A DNA stretch of 64,000 nucleotides from UBA7236 sp964463165 (GCA_964463165.1 CAYXBK010000016.1:41567-105566); one strand, 5' to 3'. Positions 54,242 to 63,792 are shown, counted from the first letter of the stretch. Made by a program: numbers and translations. The notes: generated from the letters alone by a model not told the origin.

Positions 54242-56473
54242 ATGAAAAATACTTTTGTAACAAAATCAACCATCATGTCCACTTCAAGATTAGCCGCCAT
54301 CGAGCAGGTGCTCAACCGCCAGAATGTAGAGGTGAAGCTGCCCTCTTCCCGTATTTCAGAATACTATGGCTCCAATATTTTCAGCGATGATGTTATGCGC
54401 AAACACCTTTCGGAAGAAGCGTATTACAGCGTTAAATCTTCCATTCAAACCGGTGAAAAGATCGACCGCAAGGTTGCCGACCAGGTGGCCGCAAGTATGA
54501 AAGCATGGGCACTGAGCAAAGGAGCCACGCATTATACCCACTGGTTCCAGCCTCTTACAGGAGCAACAGCTGAAAAACACGACAGCTTTTTTGTTCCGAC
54601 AGGGAATGGAAAAGGTATTGAGATTTTTTCAGGCGGATCACTTGTGCAACAGGAACCTGATGCATCAAGTTTTCCAAGCGGCGGGATCAGAAGCACTTTC
54701 GAAGCACGGGGATATACCGCATGGGATCCATCCTCCCCTGCTTTCATTATGGAATTCGGCAGCGGAAAAACACTTTGTATCCCTACGATTTTTGTTTCTT
54801 ATACAGGTGAGGCACTCGATTATAAAGCGCCACTTTTAAAATCTTTACAGTTATTAGATAATGTTGCCGTTCCGGTTGTCAATTATTTCGATCCGAAAGC
54901 AACACATGTAACTGCAACGCTTGGCTGGGAACAGGAATATTTTTTAGTGGATGAAGCTTTATTTGTTGCACGTCCTGATTTAAGTATTTGCGGAAGAACA
55001 TTGGTGGGGCATTACCCGTCAAAAGGCCAGCAATTGGAAGATCATTATTTCGGAGCAATTCCTGAGCGTGTGATCAATTTCATGGTGGATTTTGAAATGG
55101 AATGTCATAAACTCGGCATTCCGGTGCGCACCCGTCATAATGAAGTTGCACCCGGACAATTTGAATGTGCCCCGATGTTTGAAGAAGTGAATCTCGCGGT
55201 TGATCACAATCAATTGGTGATGGATGTTATGGAGAAAGTTGCACGTCACCATAAATTGCGTGTATTATTTCATGAGAAACCTTTTGCAGGTGTAAATGGC
55301 TCGGGTAAACATAATAACTGGAGCATGGCGACAGATACCGGAAAAAATTTATTAAGCCCTGGAAAAACACCAAGAACAAATTTATTATTCCTCACATTTT
55401 TTGTGAATACAATTAAAGCGGTTCATGAATATGCGGATTTATTGAGAGTATCGATCGCATCTGCAAATAACGATCACCGCCTCGGAGCGAATGAAGCACC
55501 TCCTGCAATTATTTCCGTATTTGTAGGAACTGCATTGCGTGCCGTGCTGGATGAAATTGAAGCGAGAATCGATTTAAACAGTTTTGATGATTATGATAAA
55601 GCGGATCTCAAACTTGATATTCATAATAAAATTCCGGATGTATTGCTGGATAATACTGACCGCAACCGCACATCGCCATTTGCGTTTACCGGAAATAAAT
55701 TCGAATTCCGTGCAGTGGGTTCCAGTGCAAATTGTGCAAAAGCAATGACAACATTAAATACAATTGTTGCCACACAATTAATTAAATTCAGGGAAGAAAT
55801 TGATGCTTCGGTAAAAGGTGGTGAGAATAAAGATTCTGCTATTTTAAAAGTGCTGCGCAGATATATTTCCGAAAGCAAGGATATTTTATTTGAAGGAGAT
55901 AATTATAGTGAAGAATGGCAGAAAGAAGCCGTTGAAAAACGCGGATTGCACAATGTAAAAACAACACCTGAAGCAATTGATTTTTATGCAGAACAAAAAG
56001 CATCAGATGTATTTGTGAAAAATAAAATTCTGAGCAGTCGGGAATTACACGCCCGTCAGGAAATTGAATTTGAAGAATACGCAAAGAAGATTCAGATCGA
56101 AGCGAGAATTTACGGTGAGCTGGTGTACAATTATGTTTTACCTGCCGCAGTTGGTTATCAGAATGAATTGCTCAATAATATCATCCAGCTGAAAGAAGTT
56201 GGTTTGAATGAAGATCATTATAAAGAGCAACTCGATCTTGCAAAAACAATCACCCTGCATTTAAATCATTTGCGTCGCAGTCTTGAAAATATGGTGGAAG
56301 AAAGAAAGAAAGCAAACCGTATCGATCATGCACGTGAAAAAGCATTTGCATATTGCAATGATGTAAAAACAAAATTCGACGAGATCCGTGAACATGCTGA
56401 TATGCTGGAGCGCTATTTACCTGATAATAAATGGCCGCTTGCAAAATATCGGGAGTTGTTGTTTGTGAGATGA
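54242..56473 (+). CDS. glnN: Type III glutamine synthetase
   Basis: About 743 aa, the normal length for GSIII. It makes glutamine from glutamate, ammonia and ATP. GSIII signatures include NIFSDDVMRKHL, FQPLTGATAEKHDSFFVP, GWEQEYFLVDEALF, RTRHNEVAPGQFECAPMFE, ANDHRLGANEAPPAI-type and FRAVGSSANCAKAM. ATG at 54242 is used; ATG 54275 (MSTSRLAAIEQ) is also possible. It has a private promoter and terminator. Confidence 0.97.
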   Translation: MKNTFVTKSTIMSTSRLAAIEQVLNRQNVEVKLPSSRISEYYGSNIFSDDVMRKHLSEEAYYSVKSSIQTGEKIDRKVADQVAASMKAWALSKGATHYTHWFQPLTGATAEKHDSFFVPTGNGKGIEIFSGGSLVQQEPDASSFPSGGIRSTFEARGYTAWDPSSPAFIMEFGSGKTLCIPTIFVSYTGEALDYKAPLLKSLQLLDNVAVPVVNYFDPKATHVTATLGWEQEYFLVDEALFVARPDLSICGRTLVGHYPSKGQQLEDHYFGAIPERVINFMVDFEMECHKLGIPVRTRHNEVAPGQFECAPMFEEVNLAVDHNQLVMDVMEKVARHHKLRVLFHEKPFAGVNGSGKHNNWSMATDTGKNLLSPGKTPRTNLLFLTFFVNTIKAVHEYADLLRVSIASANNDHRLGANEAPPAIISVFVGTALRAVLDEIEARIDLNSFDDYDKADLKLDIHNKIPDVLLDNTDRNRTSPFAFTGNKFEFRAVGSSANCAKAMTTLNTIVATQLIKFREEIDASVKGGENKDSAILKVLRRYISESKDILFEGDNYSEEWQKEAVEKRGLHNVKTTPEAIDFYAEQKASDVFVKNKILSSRELHARQEIEFEEYAKKIQIEARIYGELVYNYVLPAAVGYQNELLNNIIQLKEVGLNEDHYKEQLDLAKTITLHLNHLRRSLENMVEERKKANRIDHAREKAFAYCNDVKTKFDEIREHADMLERYLPDNKWPLAKYRELLFVR

Positions 56474-56478
56474 GATGT

Positions 56479-56498
56479 GTCAGGTTTCCAAACCTGAC
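56479..56498. repeat. GTCAGGT palindrome, copy 1
   Basis: GTCAGGTTT-CC-AAACCTGAC has 9-bp perfect arms. An inverted relative with one mismatch is at 58215-58234. Confidence 0.85.
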
Positions 56499-56521
56499 AC
56501 CATCACAGATCACATTCACGA

Positions 56522-56584
56522 GTCAGGTCCCCAGACCAGAAATCCGTGAACAGATTATAATTGAGTCAGGTCTGGGGACCTGAC
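56522..56584. repeat. GTCAGGT-family long hairpin
   Basis: GTCAGGTCCCCAGACC (56522-56537) and GGTCTGGGGACCTGAC (56569-56584) are perfect 16-bp inverted arms. The right arm is also part of a smaller hairpin, GTCAGGTC-TGGG-GACCTGAC (56565-56584). Confidence 0.88.
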
Positions 56585-56595
56585 ACAACAATTTA

Positions 56596-56619
56596 AAAGC
56601 CTCGCGACTGCGGGGCTTT
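56596..56619. terminator. Terminator after glnN
   Basis: AAAGCCTCGC (56596-56605) pairs with GCGGGGCTTT (56610-56619) with one wobble, followed by TAATTT. It lies between the convergent ends of glnN and the OmpA-like gene. Confidence 0.7.
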
Positions 56620-56656
56620 AATTTATTGTATTAGGTCTTAGAAGTGACTGAACACA

Positions 56657-58162
56657 TCACACTCCCAATTTTTCCAACTCCTTTTTCATCTCTTCAACTG
56701 AATATTCCTTGAATTCAGGCTCAACAATTAAATCGGCCGTAATTGTGATTGGCTGTACACTTAAATAAGATTTCCCGGCTTCAAATTTCATGGCGACAAC
56801 AAAACATTTTTCCCCTTTTGCAACATTTTGAAATGCGAGATTGTCATTTAAATAATTTGCTCCCATCATACTTTTCATGCTTGTAAAAACCAGGTTGGCC
56901 GTCACATTCGGAGCAGGTGTAACCGCCACAACAACATTTGTTTTTTGTTCCTCAGGCAAATCATAAAACCGGTCACAATTCATCCAGCCTAAATTGCCAA
57001 CACTTGTTACATAATAATTCCATTCACCCACATGTGCAGTGCCTTCTTCCAAAGCTTTTTCAAATGCTTTGTTTTTCTCATTCTTTAACACTTCACATAA
57101 TGCACGGTAATCACTTACGTTGTAAACCGCACAAAGGCTGTCGATATATTTTTTATAACCTGCTGTTGTAAAATAGTATTGGTCGCGATATTTTCGTGGA
57201 ACTTCCCCACCGGTAAATATCCGCCCAAGCCCGCAAAAAAATAAGGGGCAATTTTCACTCTTTCTTTTCTCAAGAAAATCATACCGGTACAGTAAATCAT
57301 CAAGTGCAGAATAATAAAATGGTATCAGCTGATTATTCGAAACTTTCCAGCTGATAGTGCCCGAATTATCTTTCGATCCTGCATATAATTCCATTCCTTC
57401 TTTAATCTGATTTGTCGGCAGAAAAAATGTGAACTGCGATCCTTCCTTTAAAGTCAGGATCCGGTTGCATAATTGCGCATTCACAAATATCATCCCGTCT
57501 GATTCAAGCTGATGGCCATTTGTGGTTGTTGTAAGATTATTACGCAGAATGGAAACCGCATCATAGGATTCCTGCAAAATGATATCCACCAATTCTCCTT
57601 CACAGCTTTTCGGAATATAAAATGAATTTGCTTTTATCGCAATCAATGTTCCGTTTCGGGCAGCAAGAATTGTATCCCGTTTGGGATCAATCCGGAATTT
57701 CTGAACCGGAGTTGATAATTGTTCAAACAGTTGTGAAATATTTTCTTTGCTAACCTGTTTCTGAATATAATGTATAATCACATCCACACTCCTCGAAGAA
57801 TAATTCAGGTTTTTCACAATTGATTCGGGTTTTAATTCACCATGCCAACTGACAATGGTTTTATTATTTAATTCGGAAGATAGTTGCGGTAAAATAATTT
57901 GACTTACCGCATTTGCACGCTTCTTTGAAAGTTCTATATTATAATTTACAGAAGCATTTGAATCGGCAAACCCGTAAATTTCAATTGAAGAAATAATTTT
58001 TGTTTCATCATTGATAAAGTCAATTATAGTTGCGATGATCAATTGATCATTTTCATCAATAATAAATTCATCATTTTCAAAATGAATTGTTTTTTGAAAA
58101 ATTTGGGATTTGGCAGGAATTGTTACAAGTAATAAAAGGAAGAAGCAGAGGAAGGCTTTCAT
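56657..58162 (-). CDS. OmpA-domain secreted protein
   Basis: This 501-aa protein has a signal peptide (MKAFLCFFLLLLVTIPAKSQ) followed, unusually at the N-terminus, by an OmpA-like peptidoglycan-binding domain (IEIYGFADSNASVNYNIELS, KKRANAVSQIIL). The remaining 350 residues are beta-rich and unrecognised. It probably ties an envelope component to the cell wall. Palindromic GTCAGGT repeats lie on both sides of the gene. Confidence 0.82.
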   Translation of the reverse strand: MKAFLCFFLLLLVTIPAKSQIFQKTIHFENDEFIIDENDQLIIATIIDFINDETKIISSIEIYGFADSNASVNYNIELSKKRANAVSQIILPQLSSELNNKTIVSWHGELKPESIVKNLNYSSRSVDVIIHYIQKQVSKENISQLFEQLSTPVQKFRIDPKRDTILAARNGTLIAIKANSFYIPKSCEGELVDIILQESYDAVSILRNNLTTTTNGHQLESDGMIFVNAQLCNRILTLKEGSQFTFFLPTNQIKEGMELYAGSKDNSGTISWKVSNNQLIPFYYSALDDLLYRYDFLEKRKSENCPLFFCGLGRIFTGGEVPRKYRDQYYFTTAGYKKYIDSLCAVYNVSDYRALCEVLKNEKNKAFEKALEEGTAHVGEWNYYVTSVGNLGWMNCDRFYDLPEEQKTNVVVAVTPAPNVTANLVFTSMKSMMGANYLNDNLAFQNVAKGEKCFVVAMKFEAGKSYLSVQPITITADLIVEPEFKEYSVEEMKKELEKLGV

Positions 58163-58214
58163 ACCGAGTGGGTTTAGAGGATAAACGCCGGTATGAACGT
58201 ATTATTGCCGTTCC

Positions 58215-58234
58215 GTCTGGTTTGGAAACCTGAC
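58215..58234. repeat. GTCAGGT palindrome, copy 4 (inverted)
   Basis: GTCTGGTTTGGAAACCTGAC is the reverse complement of the 56479-56498 copy with one mismatch. Confidence 0.8.
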
Positions 58235-58240
58235 AGATAA

Positions 58241-59137
58241 TTAATCTACACTTTTAAAATAGGATACTTCAACAACAAACCTGTTGTCGAGTACATTCAG
58301 CCGCTCTCCAGCACCTGAAGATAATTTCACCATCACTTTTGCATTTACTTCGCTTTCGCTTAATTTGCCAATCACTTTTGCATACACAACTCTGTTGTTC
58401 ATCATATTCCGCACTTTAATGATGGAACCAACCGGTGCTGTATTGCTCAACGCATAAAACCTGTCGCCGCTTGTTTCAATATTATTATTTTCAATCCAGG
58501 TTGCAGCACCTTTCTCTGAAACTGCAATCATATTTTCTGATTGATAATCCGCATACAACATTGCAAAACTTTTTGTTTTTTCGCCGCTGTATTCGCTGGA
58601 TGTAGATTCCGATACAACATTATTTTCTGTATTTGCAATTACTGCTTCGGGTTCCGTCCTGGTCTCACTATTTGATTGCGCTATTGATTCGGTTTTATTT
58701 TCAGTCACGGCTGGTGATGAAACAGTTTGCGTTGTTTGTGAAGCAGATGTTTCTTCTTTTGCAGTATTTAAATTTTGAGTGGTTGCAGTACTTTCAACCG
58801 GTGTTGCATTATGAAATGAAACAGGAACAAGAATTTGCTGGCCTACTTTCAGTGCACCCATATCAACCCCGCTATTTGCAGCTGCAATATCCTTAAACGG
58901 CACGCCGAATTTCCGGCTCACCGCATATGCAGTTTCGCCTTTTCCCATTTGATACACAACAAACGATTTTCCTTCTATCGTTTTAATTCCGATCGAATCG
59001 CCAGGTGCTGCATATTCGAAAGCAGATGTCGAAGCAGTTGGAAGCGTATTATTTCCAATTACACTCCAGGCCCAAAGCGACAAAATGATGATGATACAAA
59101 TACGTTTCAAATTCTTGTCTTGTAGTAGTGCTTCCAT
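58241..59137 (-). CDS. LysM and RlpA-like (double-psi barrel) envelope protein
   Basis: This 298-aa protein has an N-terminal hydrophobic segment (about 12-30) and one LysM domain (GKGETAYAVSRKFGVPFKDI ... LKVGQQILVPVS, about 70-110). A Ser/Thr/Glu-rich linker follows, then a C-terminal DPBB domain (FYALSNTAPVGSIIKVRNMM, NNRVVYAKVIGKL). It likely binds peptidoglycan glycan strands. Transcribed divergently from the NfeD-like gene. Confidence 0.87.
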   Translation of the reverse strand: MEALLQDKNLKRICIIIILSLWAWSVIGNNTLPTASTSAFEYAAPGDSIGIKTIEGKSFVVYQMGKGETAYAVSRKFGVPFKDIAAANSGVDMGALKVGQQILVPVSFHNATPVESTATTQNLNTAKEETSASQTTQTVSSPAVTENKTESIAQSNSETRTEPEAVIANTENNVVSESTSSEYSGEKTKSFAMLYADYQSENMIAVSEKGAATWIENNNIETSGDRFYALSNTAPVGSIIKVRNMMNNRVVYAKVIGKLSESEVNAKVMVKLSSGAGERLNVLDNRFVVEVSYFKSVD

Positions 59138-59147
59138 ATATAACCTT

Positions 59148-59183
59148 TAATTTTGTGCATTTAGTGTTGATACCGCAAAATTA
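59148..59183. promoter_or_regulatory. Overlapping divergent -7 boxes (LysM gene and NfeD gene)
   Basis: TAATTTTG on the plus strand (59148-59155) serves the gene at 59196. The same word on the minus strand (59176-59183) serves the gene starting at 59137. The predicted transcripts would cross in a 58-bp gap. Confidence 0.55.
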
Positions 59184-59195
59184 AATTCGCACAGG

Positions 59196-60569
59196 ATGAC
59201 AAAACCCTTATCCCGCTTCATATTATTAACCGGACTGGTCATGACTGTACTACTATGCACACAGGCACAGCAGATGCAACCGGTTGATAATCCGCAAAAA
59301 ACAAAAGTGTATTATTTTGAATTGCACCAGGATATTACACCGATGGCGGTGCGGCTGGTAGATAAAGCAATTGCAGAAGCGAAACAATTGCAGGCCGATT
59401 ATATTGTAATGAATCTCGACAGCTATGGCGGTTTACTTGATGCAGGTGATACGATCCATGTCAAGTTATTGCGCTGTCCGATTCCGGTGATGGCAATGAT
59501 TTCAAATAATGCGGCAAGTGCGGGAGCGCTTATTGCAATTTCGTGCGACAGTATTTATATGTATCCGTATGCGAAGATCGGCGCCGCAAGTGTTGTTGAT
59601 CAAAACGGGACTATTGTGGATGAAAAATTTCAGGCGTATATGCGTGGTATCATGCGCTCAACGGCCGAAACAAATCACCGCGATCCCGAAATTGCCGAAG
59701 CGATGGTACAGGGTGGCGGTGCGGTACCGGGCATCATCGACAGTGGTAAAATTCTCACATTCACTACCTCTGAAGCAATCCTTCATAATTATTGCGAAGG
59801 ACAGGTAACAGATTTAATTGATCTGCTGAAGCAGGCACATATTGATGATTATCAAATAGTGGAATACAAGCCGACGGCAATGGATAAAGTGATGAATTTT
59901 TTCCTGAACCCGGTCTTGCGTGGTTTATGCATCACTTTTATATTTCTTGGTTTATATTTTGAATTGCAATCGCCCGGCATCGGTTTACCTTTATTTGTTG
60001 CAATTATCGGCGCATTGTTTTATTTCGCTCCGCTCTACCTGGAAGGCCTTGCATCGAATTGGGAAATTTTGATTTTTGTTGCCGGATTAATTTTAATTGT
60101 GCTTGAAATTTTTGTTGTCCCCGGATTTGGCGTCACGGGAATTCTGGGAATTATTTTCAGTTTTACAGGACTTGTGCTCAGTATGTTGTTTAATGCAGGA
60201 TTAAATTTTGAAATGAGCGGAACAGGAGCCGTTACCCAATCTGTCTTTATTGTGCTCAGTGCATTTATCATTTCATTTGCAGTGATGTTTGCTTTTTTCG
60301 GAAGATTTACAAAATCAAAATTATTTAAAACAATTTCTCTTGAAACTGCAGAACACGCTTCAGAAGGATATTCCAGCACCATGTTTTCAAATCCTGCAGA
60401 AATGATCGGAAAAACTGGAATTGCCATGAGCGATTTGCGACCTGCAGGAAAAGTGGAAATAGATAATACCTATCTGGATGCACAATCGGAGGGAGACTAT
60501 ATTTTGAAAGGTGAAACAGTAAAAGTGATTCAGGTGATGAATAGTTTTGTTGTTGTCAGAAAAGTGTAA
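59196..60569 (+). CDS. NfeD-family membrane-bound ClpP-class serine protease
   Basis: This 457-aa full-length NfeD has a signal peptide and a ClpP-like domain (about 30-215) with NLDSYGGLLDAGD and the catalytic Ser in ISNNAASAGALIAIS. Four or five helices (about 230-370) follow, then a C-terminal OB-fold (IGKTGIAMSDLRPAGKVEID). Members cleave membrane proteins, often together with a stomatin-like protein; no stomatin gene is in the window. Confidence 0.92.
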   Translation: MTKPLSRFILLTGLVMTVLLCTQAQQMQPVDNPQKTKVYYFELHQDITPMAVRLVDKAIAEAKQLQADYIVMNLDSYGGLLDAGDTIHVKLLRCPIPVMAMISNNAASAGALIAISCDSIYMYPYAKIGAASVVDQNGTIVDEKFQAYMRGIMRSTAETNHRDPEIAEAMVQGGGAVPGIIDSGKILTFTTSEAILHNYCEGQVTDLIDLLKQAHIDDYQIVEYKPTAMDKVMNFFLNPVLRGLCITFIFLGLYFELQSPGIGLPLFVAIIGALFYFAPLYLEGLASNWEILIFVAGLILIVLEIFVVPGFGVTGILGIIFSFTGLVLSMLFNAGLNFEMSGTGAVTQSVFIVLSAFIISFAVMFAFFGRFTKSKLFKTISLETAEHASEGYSSTMFSNPAEMIGKTGIAMSDLRPAGKVEIDNTYLDAQSEGDYILKGETVKVIQVMNSFVVVRKV

Positions 60570-60601
60570 TGATCCGTAATCACTAATTTGCCCACCGATT
60601 C

Positions 60602-60673
60602 ATTGGTAGATTGATTAATTGATATATTGGTATATTGGTACATTGGCACATTGATACATTGATAAATAGGTAC
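60602..60673. repeat. Octamer tandem array (ATTGGTAC-like) upstream of kdsB
   Basis: Nine consecutive degenerate 8-bp units (ATTGGTAG, ATTGATAT, ATTGGTAT, ATTGGTAC, ATTGGCAC, ATTGATAC and others) end 38 bp before the kdsB GTG. Confidence 0.88.
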
Positions 60674-60711
60674 ATCTTACTTTTAAATTAAAAACAATTT
60701 ATTTACACATC

Positions 60712-61422
60712 GTGAAAATTCTTGCAATCATTCCTGCCCGCTATCATTCAACAAGATTTCCCGGGAAACCGCTTGCTGATATAAACGGTAAATCAATGAT
60801 CATGCGTGTGTACGAACAGGCGAAGCAGGTGCAGGCCTTTTCAAAAGTGATTGTTGCAACAGATGATGAAAGAATTTACAAACACATAAAAGATTTAGGC
60901 GGTGATGTAATGATGACCTCTACCGATCACCAATCCGGAACAGACAGATGTGGTGAAGTGAATGCGGAATCAGAAACACAATTTGATATTATAGTAAATA
61001 TGCAGGGAGATGAACCCTTTATTCAACCTGCGCAACTTGAATTATTGTTGACGGCATTTCAGGATCCGGTAATTGAAATTGCCACATTGGCAAAACGGAT
61101 CACTGCACCTGAAGAGATCGAAAATCCCAACATTGTGAAAGTTGTGTTTTCATCAGAACATGATGCTCTGTATTTTTCGAGATCCGCAATCCCGTTTCCA
61201 CGAAACAGGTATGAAAATTATTTCAAGCATATCGGTATTTATGCATTTCGTTCTGAAATATTATCCGAAATAGTAAAACTTGAACAAACACCACTTGAGA
61301 TTGCCGAGTCACTCGAACAATTGCGCTGGCTGGAAAACGGATATCAGATCAGGATCGTGGAAACAGAAATTGAAACAATTGCAATTGATACATTGGAAGA
61401 TCTGGAAAAAATTATTTCCTAA
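60712..61422 (+). CDS. kdsB: 3-deoxy-manno-octulosonate cytidylyltransferase (CMP-KDO synthetase)
   Basis: This 236-aa enzyme activates KDO with CTP for lipopolysaccharide inner core. Signatures are IIPARYHSTRFPGKPLADI, VATDDERIYKHIKDLGGDV, NMQGDEPFI and LEQLRWLENGYQI. Length is normal. The start is GTG at 60712, since the conserved N-terminal strand begins directly there. An octamer array lies just upstream. Confidence 0.96.
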   Translation: MKILAIIPARYHSTRFPGKPLADINGKSMIMRVYEQAKQVQAFSKVIVATDDERIYKHIKDLGGDVMMTSTDHQSGTDRCGEVNAESETQFDIIVNMQGDEPFIQPAQLELLLTAFQDPVIEIATLAKRITAPEEIENPNIVKVVFSSEHDALYFSRSAIPFPRNRYENYFKHIGIYAFRSEILSEIVKLEQTPLEIAESLEQLRWLENGYQIRIVETEIETIAIDTLEDLEKIIS

Positions 61423-61490
61423 TTATTGAAGCACTTAAAGGCAAGATCTGCAATTAATAAAAATCAATTTACAAATAAGGTTTAATTGCT

Positions 61491-62018
61491 CTATTCCTCA
61501 AGCTGTATGTTTTTTACAGGCAATATTGTCTTATCTATAAACTTTACAACAGTCAATGTTTCAATTGAGCCTGCTATTTTCATGTCCAATGAATTGATAT
61601 GATCAACCGACTCACGGCATTCCTCTGCATTTGCATGGTTGCCGATTGTAATATGCGGGATATACGGTAAATTGGTTCGCAGATATTTTTTAAATGCTCC
61701 TGCATATATCCGGTCATGCATTGCCATAATTTCATCATAGCCTTTATCGGGCACGAAAAATTGCATGAACCTGCCTGTCAGCGGATCAGCATGCAAAACA
61801 ACTTTATTCAATTCAAATTCAATGCGCTGTATATTACCGGTGGAATTCTCTGCAATTTGAATAAATTCGGATTCGCTTAAATCGTCAACAGGAAATACAA
61901 TGGTAAAATGCGGTTCTATTATTTTAAACAGCTCCTCATCACATTGTGCTCTTACGATCTGAATCCATTTAAATTGAACCGGATCTAATTTTGGAAAAGC
62001 AACAATGAGTAATGACAT
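61491..62018 (-). CDS. 2'-5' RNA ligase / 2H phosphoesterase-family protein
   Basis: This 175-aa protein has the two HxTx motifs of the 2H superfamily, PHFTIVFPVDD and IPHITIGNHAN. Members cleave or join cyclic phosphates in RNA or nucleotides. The specific substrate is unknown. It is first of a run of five minus-strand small genes at the right end, each probably under its own or a weakly linked signal. Confidence 0.86.
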   Translation of the reverse strand: MSLLIVAFPKLDPVQFKWIQIVRAQCDEELFKIIEPHFTIVFPVDDLSESEFIQIAENSTGNIQRIEFELNKVVLHADPLTGRFMQFFVPDKGYDEIMAMHDRIYAGAFKKYLRTNLPYIPHITIGNHANAEECRESVDHINSLDMKIAGSIETLTVVKFIDKTILPVKNIQLEE

Positions 62019-62043
62019 CAGGTGTGCGCAGAAAAAAATTTAA

Positions 62044-62469
62044 TTACAAGTGTATATTATTTTTTTTCACCGTATAGCGAATTGAATTTTCAACCATTTG
62101 CATCAAAACAGCCGTATCAATATCCTCAAGTTTCTTCACATAAATACATGCTTTGCTGGTTGTATGCTTTCCGAATTTTGCGAGTAATTCATCGCGGTCG
62201 TCGAATTTGGAACTCAAGTACAGCGTAATTGCATTTACCCGCGGCGAAACGCCTACAAGCGGTGAAGTTCCTTCCCTCCCGCTTTCATATTTATATGCAA
62301 AACTGCCAAAACCTATAATAGCAGGCCCCCACATTTTGGGTTTTATGCCGGTATGTTTGCTGATCATGCTCACAATTTTGCGGCAATCGGATTGCCGTTT
62401 CGGGTCCTGCACTGTTTTCAGAAATGCAGCAACACTTGCATTTGTTTCAACTGTTTTATTTGTTGCCAT
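62044..62469 (-). CDS. DUF1801 (YdhG-like) protein
   Basis: This 141-aa protein has the DUF1801 layout: RQSDCRKIVSMISKHTG, MWGPAIIGFGSFAYKYESGR and KACIYVKKLEDIDTAVL. It adopts a small alpha-beta fold, and its function is not established. It precedes the 2H-type gene by 26 bp. Confidence 0.88.
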   Translation of the reverse strand: MATNKTVETNASVAAFLKTVQDPKRQSDCRKIVSMISKHTGIKPKMWGPAIIGFGSFAYKYESGREGTSPLVGVSPRVNAITLYLSSKFDDRDELLAKFGKHTTSKACIYVKKLEDIDTAVLMQMVENSIRYTVKKNNIHL

Positions 62470-62491
62470 AAAAAATATTCAGAGTTATGAA

Positions 62492-62890
62492 TTAAACTTT
62501 CATTTCAATCATCCAGATATGCCCGAATGGATCTTTGATTTCACCCTGGCGATAACCATAATCATAAGTTTGTGCTGGGGAAATAATTATTCCGCCGGCT
62601 GCACTTGCATTATCCATAACTACATCCACATCCGGCACAAATAGTCCGATTAATGTTGTTGTTCCTTTTATTCGCTCCGGGTTAAATTCACCTGCAGAAA
62701 TTTTCTCTTCGTGCAAATGAAATATAGCACCATCAATCGATAATTCTGCAACATGAATACTGCCGTCTTCATTTAATATTTTATTCACAATTATTGCATC
62801 AAAGGCATTCTCATAAAAACTTATATCAGTAACTCCCTTCCGGATGTAAAGCTGAGGAGCAAAAAAAGTTTTTGGTTTTGAATTCATCAA
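62492..62890 (-). CDS. VOC-family (glyoxalase/PhnB-like) protein
   Basis: This 132-aa protein has the paired beta-alpha-beta-beta-beta units of the VOC fold, seen in FFAPQLYIRKGVTDISFYEN and GYRQGEIKDPFGHIWMIEM. The conserved C-terminal DPFGH is intact. Members bind metals and act as isomerases, dioxygenases or resistance proteins. Its start overlaps the DinB-like gene upstream by 4 bp. Confidence 0.87.
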   Translation of the reverse strand: MMNSKPKTFFAPQLYIRKGVTDISFYENAFDAIIVNKILNEDGSIHVAELSIDGAIFHLHEEKISAGEFNPERIKGTTTLIGLFVPDVDVVMDNASAAGGIIISPAQTYDYGYRQGEIKDPFGHIWMIEMKV

Positions 62891-63378
62891 TTGGAGTTTT
62901 TATTAATTTCATCAGATTTCAAAAGCATTTTCTTTAGTATCACGATCTGACCTAAATGATAATGTGTATGTTCAATAATGCCATGCAGATTTTTATAATA
63001 GGTTCCATATTTCGGGTCCATAAAATCTTCCCATAATTTCTCCTGCGGGATTTGTTCGGCAAGAGAGGCCAATAATGCGGCGTTTGTAAATAATTTATTT
63101 TTCAGATCCTCCCAATCTTTTTCCGTGTGCATTGGCGGCAGATCAAAACTATATTTATCATGCGCATCGAGCCGGCCCTCCTGCAATACCCGCAACACTG
63201 CCTCCACAAAATAATTGATATGAAATACCAGAGCAGCTATCGAATTAAATGAATCAATTTTTCTTGTTGCCTGCGAAAACTCTATTGCAGACAACGTATC
63301 CTTCAGATTCACGTCGGTCCAGTTGCCGCCAAAGAAAATGGACCTGATATGGTTTCCAATTGCATCCCTAATTTGCAT
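62887..63378 (-). CDS. DinB-superfamily (DUF1572-like) protein
   Basis: This 163-aa four-helix protein has metal-binding-type histidines in ALVFHINYFVEAVL and GIIEHTHYHLGQIVILKK. It is related at fold level to the DinB protein at 23465 but clearly different in sequence. It overlaps the VOC gene by 4 bp (ATGA), so they are probably co-translated. Confidence 0.86.
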   Translation of the reverse strand: MQIRDAIGNHIRSIFFGGNWTDVNLKDTLSAIEFSQATRKIDSFNSIAALVFHINYFVEAVLRVLQEGRLDAHDKYSFDLPPMHTEKDWEDLKNKLFTNAALLASLAEQIPQEKLWEDFMDPKYGTYYKNLHGIIEHTHYHLGQIVILKKMLLKSDEINKNSN

Positions 63379-63432
63379 TTCTATTCATTAAATGGTTTAA
63401 TCATTCTTCCGGTTTTCCTTACAAACCATACA

Positions 63433-63792
63433 CTACACCGGCGACCTTTCAATTTCAGTAATATATCCTTCTGATTTCAGCCATGTATTGATATAATCGA
63501 GAAGGCCGTTAAATATGTCAGGTTTTATTTCCTGCTCAAATTTTATTGAAAGATAATATGGCCATTCCGCATCAAAATATTGCACTTCTCCTTTATTTTT
63601 AATCAGATAAATTTCAAGCCCCAGCAATTCGAATAAATAGTATTCACCCCCACCGATATTCAAACCGTATCGTTCCTGTTCTTTTTGCCACGCCGATCTG
63701 TTTTGTCCGGCAACATTTAATAATTCTTTTAGATGTTGTGCAAAACTGTTGAAACCGGAATCGGATTTAATTTTTATATGACCGAATGCCAT
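63433..63792 (-). CDS. Hypothetical protein
   Basis: This 119-aa acidic soluble protein shows alternating strands (GGGEYYLFELLGLEIYLIKN; WPYYLSIKFEQEIKPD). No family is named. ATG at 63792 (MAFGHIKIKS) is preferred over 63801. It is 54 bp upstream of the DinB-like gene in the same direction. Confidence 0.7.
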   Translation of the reverse strand: MAFGHIKIKSDSGFNSFAQHLKELLNVAGQNRSAWQKEQERYGLNIGGGEYYLFELLGLEIYLIKNKGEVQYFDAEWPYYLSIKFEQEIKPDIFNGLLDYINTWLKSEGYITEIERSPV

